Shown here piece by piece: positions 35,061 to 46,500 of a stretch of 64,000 nucleotides of DNA. Both the position numbers and the translations under genes were made by a program. Source of the DNA: Tachypleus tridentatus (taxonomy: Eukaryota > Arthropoda > Merostomata > Xiphosura > Limulidae). The notes under the pieces were generated by a model. It was not told the DNA's origin and did no database searches. It was given only the letters and a program-made list of their open reading frames with translations. The stretch is from contig NC_134833.1 of the NCBI RefSeq assembly GCF_004210375.1, positions 144,142,127-144,206,126 on the forward strand, given 5' to 3'. Every line of letters begins with the position of its first letter. Positions within the stretch are counted from its first letter, which is position 1.

Positions 35061-35333
35061 GGCCTGGCATGGCCTAGCGCGTTAAGGCGTGCAATTCGTA
35101 ATCTGAGGGTCGCGGGTTCGCGCCAAAACATGCTCGCCCTTCCACCCGTGGGGCGTTATAATATGACGGTCAATCCCACTTTTCGTTGGTAAAAGAGTAG
35201 CCCAAGAGTTGGCGGTGGGTGGTGATGACTAGCTGCCTTCCCTCTAGTCTTACACTGCAAAATTAGGGACGGCTAGCACAGATAGCCCTCGAGTAGCTTT
35301 GTGCGAAATTCCAAAACAAACAAAACAAACAAA
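35061..35333 (+). repeat. SINE family 1, CCTAGCGCG subtype, with target-site duplication
   Basis: Same subtype head as the copy at 30.0 kb. Perfect 12-bp duplication CCTTTTCTACTA at 35049-35060 and 35334-35345. Confidence 0.95.
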
Positions 35334-35550
35334 CCTTTTCTACTATGTTAAAATGTTCGTTTTCAAATCGATCTATGAAAACTCTGAAAATTTATGTCTC
35401 TTAGAAGCAACTGTTTGCTTGTTTTCGGATGTTTGCAAAAAGCTACATCAGAGCTACATGCACTAATCGTCCTTAATTTTGATCTGATAGCCAAAAGGAA
35501 AGATAGTCAACAGTATCTATCACTAACTCTTAAGTCACTTTTGTCTCATT

Positions 35551-35673
35551 GTGTGTGTGTGTGTTTTTCCTTATAACAAAGCCACATTGGCCTATCTAAT
35601 GAGTAAACCGAGGGGAATCGAACGCCTGATTTTAGCGTTGTAAATCCGTAGACTTACCGCTGTACCAGCGGGG
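35551..35673 (-). repeat. SINE family 3 with (GT)n tail
   Basis: GTGTGTGTGTGTTTTTCC, then AACAAAGCCACATTGG, CCGAGGGGAATCGAACGCC and CCGCTGTACCAGCGGGG. Confidence 0.85.
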
Positions 35674-36699
35674 TACGTTGTTTCACTGAGTAGTAGAATT
35701 TGACTTTCATCCTTATACCGCATCCATGGTTCCCCAATTGTTTATTTTGATGTGAAACTAAGAACCATTTATAGCCAACAGGATGTATCCGATCACCATT
35801 TTGTTTTTGTTACCATCAGCTGACGTGTACCATTATTTCATAAATTTTGGAGAAACGTTTCATGCTAATAATCTTATTATTTCTTCTTTCATGAATGTTT
35901 ACATGGCTCATGCGAGTTCCACTCGCGTGGGTCTCTTTGCAACTACAGTAGTTTAAAACTGTTAAATGAAATGAAAAACGAACGAACTGTAATTAAGTTT
36001 AGGTCTCAAACATGTCCTTACAAACACCTAATTGTTTTCGTACAGTTGTGAAACCAGAAGAATTATCAAAGAAATGCCAATGAAGAGGAACATAATCTAT
36101 TGGCTCCCCCATCTCCAACCCCCCTCCCTGAAATGCATGAAGCATGACTTTGCCTGGCCTAGTTACGGCACTTTTTTCGTCAGAAATCTAAAATTGTGCT
36201 TAAACAGCTACAACTTGTGATTCCCTTTATGGAGAAGCCGAATTTTCGGAAGCGTTGGCTAGGTATATCTGAATGAGTCAGAACGCGGGTTCCATTTCCT
36301 TCACTTTAACTTTCGACTCGAAAGGCTAACATACACATTACAACCTAACTGTTCGGGCAAGCCTGGTGGTACATAATTTTATTGGAAAACCTAAGTGTCA
36401 GTTTATCATTATTAACACTACCACTGTTTTTCTACTTAAATCTTGAGGTAAAAATAATCCAGCTTGACTCTAGTCTCTGTTAAAAGATTTAACCTAGTAA
36501 AATTAAAAATTGTGTTGTTTATTAACTGTGTTATAACGTGTCAAAGTGGAGTTACTTCAAGATTTAATCTCAACCAAAGTTTGAGTAAAGTTTACATTTA
36601 GAGAAAAACAGAGGTAATGTTGTTGAGATAAACTGATTATATGAACAGAAATTTTTATCATTTTCAGGCCTGACTGTCGATACATTTCATTTCTTTTAG

Positions 36700-36720
36700 T
36701 TTGCGTGAATCGAAAACAAG
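36700..36720 (+). other. candidate 21-nt exon upstream of the galectin
   Basis: TTTCTTTTAG precedes and GTAAGA follows a 21-nt segment ending AACAAG. In the galectin frame it has a TGA, so it could only be non-coding 5' leader for galectin. It is open in the alternative frame described in the findings. Confidence 0.25.
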
Positions 36721-37454
36721 GTAAGACTAAGCCCATTTCTATTTTCAGCTATCTAGCTATAAAAGTGAGGAAATAAATAATGACATTCAGTGTAATAATT
36801 AAACTGTAAGATGCAATAATAAAGATGTAACATCTTAGGTCGAATTATTTATAGAGGGCGTAGTTCGGGAACTTCTAAGTGACAAGTATTTAATGGTGCG
36901 TGTAACTTGTATTTTAAATGCATTATATTGTTACTCGGATTAAAAAGAACAGTATTAACGAAGTTTGGTCTTCTAAATGGTTTTATGTAACACCGATTTT
37001 AAACGCTATGTTGAACTTGGTACTACAATGAATTTCATTATCAGTTTAGGCATGATATAACTTTTGTCAATGTGTACAAGATGTGTTGAATGTAATGCTT
37101 AGAATGCAACCTTCTTATAAATATATATCAGGTGTTTTGTGTACAGTTGATTATAAATTACACACCTTTAAATATATTTGTATAATTAGAAATTCATCCA
37201 TATAAGTAAGTTAAAGTGCTGAAATATTTAAAAAACAACAACATATTAAAGATTATAAAATTCCATTCCAAGGTTGATAAATAAATGTATTTACTAGAAT
37301 ATTCTTCATTTTTTGGATCATGTAGAACTAGAACTACATATATATGTGTGTTTGTGTATCAGGTGCAATAAGACGTCATGTATTACAAAATAGTGAAGTG
37401 TAATAGAAAAAATCCTTATAAAAAGGTTTGATATTTATATTTATCATCTAACAG

Positions 37455-37543
37455 AGCGTTCCTCATGCCTGCACTATATCCACGAGGTTATCCAGTGGCG
37501 CTAAAATATTCATACAGGGAATGGTATCCAACATCCCCTTTAG
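37455..37543 (+). CDS. galectin exon A (start of CRD1)
   Basis: Acceptor CATCTAACAG, donor GTGAGC. Phase 0 in, 2 out. It encodes VPHACTISTRLSSGAKIFIQ followed by GMVSNIPF, the first strands of a galectin CRD. The junction codon AG|C to exon B gives Ser. Confidence 0.72.
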
Positions 37544-40500
37544 GTGAGCTCATTCTATTGTTATTTTGTTCTAAAAATATATATATAATATTAGTAGAAT
37601 GATGAAAAGAATGAAGCAAATGAAGAATTATAATAATATGAGAAAAGTGAGTGTAAAAATACAACAACAATTTAAATACAGAGATGTGTGTAAAAGTTAG
37701 AACTTATTAATGGCCCGGCATGACCAGGTGGTTAAGGCGCTCAACTCGTAATATGAGTGTTGCGGGTTCGAATCCCTGTCGCACCGAACATGCTCGCCCT
37801 TTCAGCCGTGGGGGCGTTATAATGTGATGGTCAATCCCACTATTCGTTGGTAAAAGAGTAGCCCAAGAGTTGGTGGTGGGTGGTGACGACTAGTCCCTCT
37901 ACTCTTACGCTGCTAAATTAGCGTAAATAGTCCTAGTGTAGCTTTGCACGAAATTAAAAAAAAATAAAGTGTCTATCAAATATTGGAAAACTCCTAATTT
38001 TCTTGTTTGGGAGATTTTTTTCAGATCCCCCCACAAAAAATTTACAAGTTTAATCTATCTAAAAATAGTGCAATTGGGACAGTTTTTTAGAGTAACAATA
38101 AGTACCGTAAGTTCAATCTGTTTGTTCATTTGTACATCTGAAAGACTTTATTCATAGATCGATTGTTTTGTACTATGCTCTTCCCGCCATGGAGATAGAA
38201 ACCTGATTCTAGCATCATAAGTCCAGACATCCCGCTGTGCCATTGAAAGACGCCTTATTGGCACAATGGGCTAATAAAAGGCCGTATCAGAGACCTATAT
38301 AGTTTAAGCATAGTCGTCATTAATTTGAAATTGTGGATAGAGAGGAATGCAATAATTTTACAGTACTCACCGCCTGAAGTGGATATTTTTTCCCACGTAA
38401 TAGCGGAAATGACAGTTGTTCTCATAACGCACCCACAGTTGAAAATGCAAAGCGTGTTTGGTAGCACCTCATTTTAAACACGATACCTTCAGATTTATAG
38501 AGTCGAAAGTTATCCACTAGACCTACCACATACAGGTCAAGATATCCGTGAACATGTGATATTTTACTTACATGTACCTACCTCAGTGCTGCCATTTTAG
38601 TGTTGACAGAGGAGAATATATCCCTTACAAACGTTTTTTGCCGCCACCAATTCCCCTGGATATTCAGCACAACCAATTAGTGCATTTAATAATTTTTTAC
38701 TCGTGATATTAAGCACTTTTGAAGTCTTTAATATGTTTCCCAGTCGTAACTGGCTTCCTTAAAAGATGAATAAAGGGTTAAACATACTTTGTGTACTGAA
38801 AACAATTAATGTTTATGGTAGTCAGATTTTAAGACGTAAACATTTGCATAAACATTCTATCTTTTACAATACTTTACGTTTTAGTGGTATTTAGACCAGG
38901 CAAAACTGCTTCATGTATTTTTGATATTTTGTTATATATGGGGGGAAAGAGCGCGTTTTACAATTCCCAAGACCTTTCAAGGTCCTTTGTTATCATAGTC
39001 ATATAATTATGCCCTTGATATAAAACAAAATGGTATTTGCATTTTAAAATAATTATATTTAATCATGTGGATTGTGATATAAAATATTTTAAACTTTAGT
39101 TTATTAGTTTATTGCACAGTGAACTATAAGTGCACTATCAACTGCAGGTATCGAAACCAGATATTTAGTGTTATAAGCTTACTGACTTACTGGTGAAGCT
39201 TAATCTCAAGAATATTTTCAATTCGTAAATTTCACATTTTATACTGTGAATTTTGTGTTTGCATTCGATCAGCGATGCAGATTTCGTGTGCTACCGCTAG
39301 ATGTCGACTTTGTTAAGGAATGCAACCGTTTTGACAAAAAGCAAAAAATTATCAAGATATTTAAAAGTTCAATAGGTTCCAATTTTATTGTATAATTGTA
39401 TATATAATCTCCCTCTTATCAGCTTGATTTTTTTATTGATAAAGTTTCTTTCCTTATTGCTGCACACTCAAAATATTGATGAAAAGAAACTTGAAACAAA
39501 CAAACAAAAATCTTTTGCCAGGTCAGGTGACAGTTCCGTTTGAAGTTCCTTCCAGGGAAATATCAACAGTTGAGGATGACGTTCCCGGTTGTCATGGCAA
39601 ACTGCCAGAGAAGAACCTCTTCTCCCTGACCTTGTTCCTAGTGGTTTTAGGTTCCTCATGAGCGCGTGCTTCTCTCACGGCTTGAAAGTAAAGCCAAATC
39701 TTAGTTCATTCGCCATAATCGGCTTTTTTTTGTTGTTGTTGGCAAATGATATTTCGGCTTGATATGATTATCATTACGTATGACAGCAAATAAACCGCAT
39801 CATCCTTTCACACTCTCTGTTTTAAAACAAATATATGAACCGAGTCGGCATCGTTGAATTTGAGTGAAATAATAAAAAAACGTTTGTTTGAAGATAAGCA
39901 CAAAGCTACACAATGGGCTATCTGTGATCTGTTTACTACAGGTATTGAAATCCGGTTGCTAGTACTGTAAGTCCGCAGACGTGCCCGCTGAGCCAGTGGG
40001 GGACGGAGAGGGGGGCAGAAAAATTGTTATCATGAAGGATCGCAATTTGCCACTGATTAATTAGGCTAATAATAAGAATAGCTATAGTCACTTGTTATTT
40101 AAGTGCACAACGAATTATACATATATACTGTTGGGGGGGGGGGGTTATAACCACTGCTGTTTGGAGTTTCATGGTTTAAGCTGTAAGTCTATTGCATACC
40201 CTTATTTGAGTATTTATTTGTTCAGGAGTAAAGCCACATTAGATTGTTTTCTATGCCCACAGTAAGATATCGAATCCCGAATTTTAGTGTTGCAGGCCAT
40301 AAACTTCCCACTGTTTCACTTGGGAGGGGGGGGGGAGATCATTTGGACCGTGCAAACCGTTCCCAAGTAAAGTCAGTGTTTTCCTCAGGAACTGAAATTA
40401 AAGGGACTTTTGAAATTTTCTGGTGAGTGAGGGCTGAGGGGATAAGACCGCAACGGCGGGGAAATTGAGCTGTGCGCCACCACCGTTTCACGACCATTTT

Positions 40501-43500
40501 ATCAGGTAAATAACTTCCTGAATTAACGTTTCATTTTCCTGTTACAGAACTGTCGATAAAAACAGCAAAGTATCAAATTGTATTATACGACCAAATCTCC
40601 AAACAACAACTAAGGGGAAGTTTTATCCAATCAGAACACGTTTAAAACAACTAAATCTAGCTGGATAGTGATTAAGTAGTGTAATCCTTGTAGGGATGTT
40701 TAAGGAAGTTGCTGAGTATGATTGTTATTAGAACTTTTAATAAAACCACACCTTATGGAATAGAGGTTCATGTCCTATGAAAAGTAGCCATCCACCACCA
40801 CCCGCAACCACAAGGGCTTTGCTTGTGATTCACTGCTACTTTTATAAAGCGCCCATAGCTGAAAGTATGGATCGTGTTTAGTGGCATCACGTCTAGAACA
40901 ATGGATCCTTCAATTGACAGTCCTTGGTTATAGGTATTACATTATCTTTGTTTTATATTATATTATTACAAAACAAAAACCTCTTCAGTTCGCATATTAG
41001 TTTGCTTTAGATAGTTAATGTTTATGACTTGTCCGTCATTATTCGATTTTATAATACATTATTACATTTCTTGACATTGGATTCTTGGTGTTGTGTCTTG
41101 GAAATTTCAATACATACAAGACGCGCAACGGTATTTCTCTGATGTATTTTATTCCTGTTTTTGATAGGCAATTTGCAAGAAATCCGATTACTGTTCATTT
41201 TCAAATGTAAACGTTGTTTTCTTTCTCTATATTTTGTACTTAAAATCTAAATAATCCAAACATTTTATTTTTTTTTGTTTCATTCTAGAGGTCCCAGCAT
41301 AGCCAGGTGGTTAGAACGATTGACTCGCAATTTAGGGGTCGCGGGTTCGAATCCCCGTTCCACCAAACATGCTCGCCCTTTCAGCCGTGGGGTGTTATAA
41401 TATAACGGTCAATCCTACTATTCGTTAGTTAAAGCGCACCCCAAGAGTTGACGGTGGGTGCTGATGACTAGTTGCCTTCTCTCTCGTCTTACACTGCTAA
41501 ATTAGAAACGGCTAGCGCAGATAGCCCTTGAGTAGTTTTGCGCGAAATTCGCAAAACAAAGCAAATAGTCTCGGTGAGGTTAAAGTTGCACAGGACGCCA
41601 AAGCTGATGCCATTGTTTGGTCAATAACGGAATTTCGTAAAACATGTCTGATGTGGGTCTCTAAATAGCTCTTTCGCCTTTAATAATTTTTACCTGCCAA
41701 CCTTTAGTTTGATGGTTTTAAATAGTTCTGAGTTTTATTCTATGAATATTATTTACTTTGCAAACAATGACTATATCATTATCTCTATTACAAAAATGCA
41801 CTTAAAGACTTTCCTAAAGGTCCTCTTAAACAGTGAAGTGTGTGTTATTAATAATTGGCTGAAAAAAGTCATTTTGGAGCAGTTGGAACTAAAGATCTAC
41901 TTCAAAAATTACTTCAAAAAAGTGTATGTTTGTGTGTTTTTCTTATGGGAAAGCCACATCGGGCTATCTCCTGAGCCCACCGAGGGGAATCGAACCCCTG
42001 ATTTTAGCGTTGTAAATCCGGAGACAAACCGCTGTACTAGCGGGGAGCTACTTGGAAAAAAAACCATTGATAAATTTTTAAATAAAAATGTTAATTGTGT
42101 GTTATATAACTCTGGCCGTTGAGTTATTTTAAGTTATTTCAAGTGTTTATATAAGTTTTCTCGAACTTTATCTGCCACTTGGAAATGTCCACGGTATGGT
42201 AAAACTTGGTGCACCAAAGAAAGCGGTTTTAAAATTTTCGTCGACTTGAGAAATATTCTTTCTTATACAGTATTATCATTAATTTACATGAGTATAATGC
42301 ATTTTCCCAACGAATTCCCTTTGGTGAACATTTCAAACTGATCAAGTTGAAACATATCCAACCTTTCACTCAGCTTCACTGTATCGATCAGTTCCGTACC
42401 CAAGGTTACATGAAGGAAGGGCAGGGCTCCAAATCAGATGGGCAAATCTGCTTGACTTTGTAATATGGAGGCGCTACTGATGTGTGACGTAGTAGAGACG
42501 TGAGAGGGCGTATTAAAAGAAATATAACAAAAACCGAAAACAAAACATCATTACCTGTAGATTGTGAAAAGTTGAGACTCGACACCTTTATTGCAGAATT
42601 TACTGTACATTATAGTCAAATATAAACATAGAAAGGCGAGGGGAAGGGTTTTCAAGCAACCAGAAACACCTGTCCCACGGGGATGCGTTATTATTGTTAT
42701 AAAAATTGTAATTATTATGACGTATAATTTACGTGAGTATCTGCACGTTTGTAAGCTATTCTAAAAACGTTGTTTCCTAGACATTTTCCTTGGGCAGTGG
42801 TAAGTCAAAATCAATATTCCTAGCACGTTACTATTTCATTATAAAAACAGAATGTTTTGGTAACTGTTTCCAGCTTTTCGATCGGCCTACACTGGGTCAC
42901 TGATCCCACGATTGCGGACATCCTATTACACTTACAGGACGCCGTCACTGTGGTACGGAACACATGTTCCGATAAGTGGGATAAGGAGAAAGGAGATGTC
43001 GATACCCATTTCTGTCCCACTCCGCCTTTCCTGGTGGTCATCAGTGCCTTCTCGGTCGGAGCTAAGGTAAATATATTTTAACAAAAATCTTAGGCTTAGC
43101 ATAAGAAACCATTGAATTTCCTGTTATAACATGGTATGATTTTAGACTTTGTCTGTTTAAGAAGGCAAATTGTTTAGTGTTATTAGAATTTGGAGACTCC
43201 CGTGAAGATGTCCAGGTACGAAGAAGTACATCTCTAAGCCATTAACTGCGAAACATCAACTCACTCGATATCGTTTTTATACCTTGTTATTATAACAGGG
43301 AAATAAAGCAAGCCAGTAAAATCAAACATTTCAGATGTTGAAATTACAATGATTAGTTGTGCAACTGTGCCATACAGTGTGATATCCTTAATATAGGTTT
43401 AAAGATAAAGAGTTAGGATGTTTATTTACGGAACACAGAGTACATGTAAATTAGTTAACGTCACTGTACAAATGAGGGTGGCTCAAAAACTATAGTCACG

Positions 43501-46500
43501 TAATAGACAACTATTTTGCAGGTAAGAGTAAATCATACTAATTGAGTTGGTAAAAATGTTTCTAAAGCTAGGTCAGTAGCCAAAAGGGTGTGTCTTGTTT
43601 GTTTGTAATTAAGCACAAAACTATACCACGGGTACAAGCGTTTTAAGTCTACAGACATACCGTTGTATCACTGGGGGCAAGGGGTGTGTGTGATCCATTT
43701 TTCTACAAAGAAGTACTTATACAGCGAGACTGTCAAACGATCTAAAGTCAAAGGACACAAGAAGGGTCTTTCCATCTTTCTCCATGGAGTGAGAAAACTT
43801 ATTAAGCAGACCATTTAGGACAAGAACGAATCCTAACAGCACATACAAAACCAATTAGAAACATATAAAAATTGAACGTTTGTAGCTATAAGAGATAACC
43901 CTCTAATCCCGAAAAGTCATTGTAATAAAGCTAGTCATTATCTTAGCCCTAAAAGCGCATTCGAAATAAATTAGAACTATCTAAAAGTGAACGTTAGTGG
44001 TTATGAGAATCCTCTAACACAAAAACGTAATTGCAACTATCATATTTCCCGCTACCGCTAATAAGGTAATAAACAAAGACTCATAAGTTTAAAGGTTATA
44101 ATTACGTGGCCACCTCGTAAACCGTTTTGATTAAGTAAGATGGCAGAAGAAACTGAAATAACATTTCAAATGAACTACTAACTCGTTATTGCCTTCGATA
44201 CAGCTCAGATAGTATGCAAACTCTCTTTGTTAACCTGAAGATGACCTAAAAAGGTCGAAATGTTGTTCTCTACTTTATTTTAACAAAAGTGTTAGTACCC
44301 ATACCAGCCATCTTGAGATACTACATTTTTACTTCAAGTGGGTTTCTCGTCATCACGAAAATAGTGTGCAGTTTATACAGACTTTTATACTCAGCTCTTT
44401 ACTCTAGTTATGAGCTAATGACAGATACTGTCACTACGTAGACGCCTAGATTTCTGCTCATATATACTAATTATATGATTACATCATTTGCTAGTTTCGC
44501 AAGGTGTATCAAAGTTGTTCTCTACATGCTACTAATAACAGTTTATTTATTTGGATTACATCTTTGTCCGTATATTTTTAGGTTGAAGTCATCGTTAGAT
44601 TCCTCAGTCTCAAGTATCGACTCGGATTATTACTTACCAACGACGCGCACCTACCGTTCACCGTTGGTGAGGTCATCATATGTGTCGTACAGATACCCCT
44701 TGAAACAATAGTAAGTTGTTTTCCTCCGAAGCCTCTGGCTACGGGAATACTTTTATTGGATTGAAAACGGTTTGAATATATTCTTTTCTATCGAAGTTTT
44801 GATACAGTGAAACAGTATTATTGGATCCTAAAATATTTCGTGGTAAAATGTCAGTGCTTAATATTTTACCACTGTCTTTGGAAAAACTTAAGTAGTATTA
44901 TTAAGACGGCGGTAAAATATTAAGTGGTGTCATTAATATGGTGGTAAAATGTACAAGTGGCATTATTATAACGGTGGTATAAGTGTTATTATTATGAGGG
45001 CGGTAAAATATTAATTGATATTCTCTCGAATCACTGTAAGGATTGCAGAGTATCCTTCATTGGTAAATTGGTTAGCATAAACAAAATTCTTACACACAAT
45101 AACATCATGCTTATTTATATTCAGCATTTGAAAAGCAAACAGTTTCATGAATAAATAGATACCCATAGAAAGCCCTTGTGTTACGAAAGTGTGGCAGTAA
45201 AGGCTTTGCTTCCTTTGTGTGGTGTTTGAAATACATTATCAAAAGACAGTTATACAAAAAACAAAACTTCAAAATATAAAAGTATAAGAACTTTTTTCTG
45301 TTCTGTGTGTAAAGTGTTTGAAAGAGGTTTCCAAGAGTTTAAGTTCTCTTTAGTGGGATAAAAAAACAACCGAAATTCAACGTTTTGTTTGGCCTGATAT
45401 GTGGTAGTTGAAATATGTAAGTATTGTCTTCTAGTGCAGTAACTTCCTGAATGTTGAAATGTGTAAGTATTGTCTTCTAGTGAAGTAACTTCCTGAATGT
45501 TGAAATGTGTAAGTATTGTCTTCTAGTGCAGTAACTTCCTGAATGTTGAAATATGTAAGTATTGTCTATGTAAGTATTGTCTCTAGTGAAGTAACTCTAA
45601 TGTTGAAGTAAGTATTGTCTTCTAGTGTGTGACTTCCTGAATGTTGAAATATGTAAGTATTGTCTGAATGTTGAAATATGTAAGTATTGTCTTCTAGTGA
45701 AGTAACTTCTAGTGAAGTAACTTCCTGAATGTTGAAATATGTAAGTATTGTCTTCTAGTGAAGTAACTTCCTGAATGTTGAAATATGTAAGTATTGTCTT
45801 CTAGTGCAGTAACTTCCTGAATGTTGAAATATGTAAGTATTGTCTTCTAGTGAAGTAACTGTCTTCTAGTGAAGTAACTTCCTGAATGTTGAAATATGTA
45901 AGTATTGTCTTCTAGTGAAGTAACTTCCTGAATGTTGAAATATGTAAGTATTGTCTTCTAGTGAAGTAACTTCGTGAATGTTGAAATATGTAAGTATTGT
46001 CTGTGTTGAAATATGTAAGTATTGTCTTCTAGTGAAGTAACTTCGTGAATGTTGAAATATGTAAGTATTGTCTTCTGGTGAAGTAACTTCCTGAATGTTG
46101 AAATATGTAAGTATTGTCTTCTAGTGCAGTAACTTACTGAATGTTGAAATATGTAAGTATTGTCTTCTAGTGAAGTAACTTCCTGAATGTGTCTTCGTAC
46201 TTAATTTTTCTATCTTCGTTCGTAATATTTAAAATTATAGGGACGTGTCATCCATTTCTTGAGTGAAGTTTGTCAAGGTGAGTTGGTGTAGAAGTGGTGA
46301 CCATCTTATCTTTCTATCTATCTATCCAAAAGAGAACTACTCATCTATTTGTCTGTATGGGCCACAAGTTATTCTGAGGTACTGACTTAAGCCATGCCAT
46401 TCAAACTCGTTATAGAGATAAGGCTGAATTTTCAAGGATCAAGTTCAAACAGAAAAGCAATCAACCAATCGGGTTCAATATTAAGAAATATTGCCGCTAG

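Noticed and set aside
41709-42122. 137-codon plus-strand frame.
   Set aside because: Its C-terminal third is a reversed family-3 SINE and the rest is AT-rich intron sequence with no domain.
42781-42799. A 19-nt microexon between TTTCCTAG and GTAAGT just before galectin exon B.
   Set aside because: It would also give an open frame, but exon A joins exon B directly in the correct phase and gives the better galectin alignment, so the microexon is unnecessary.
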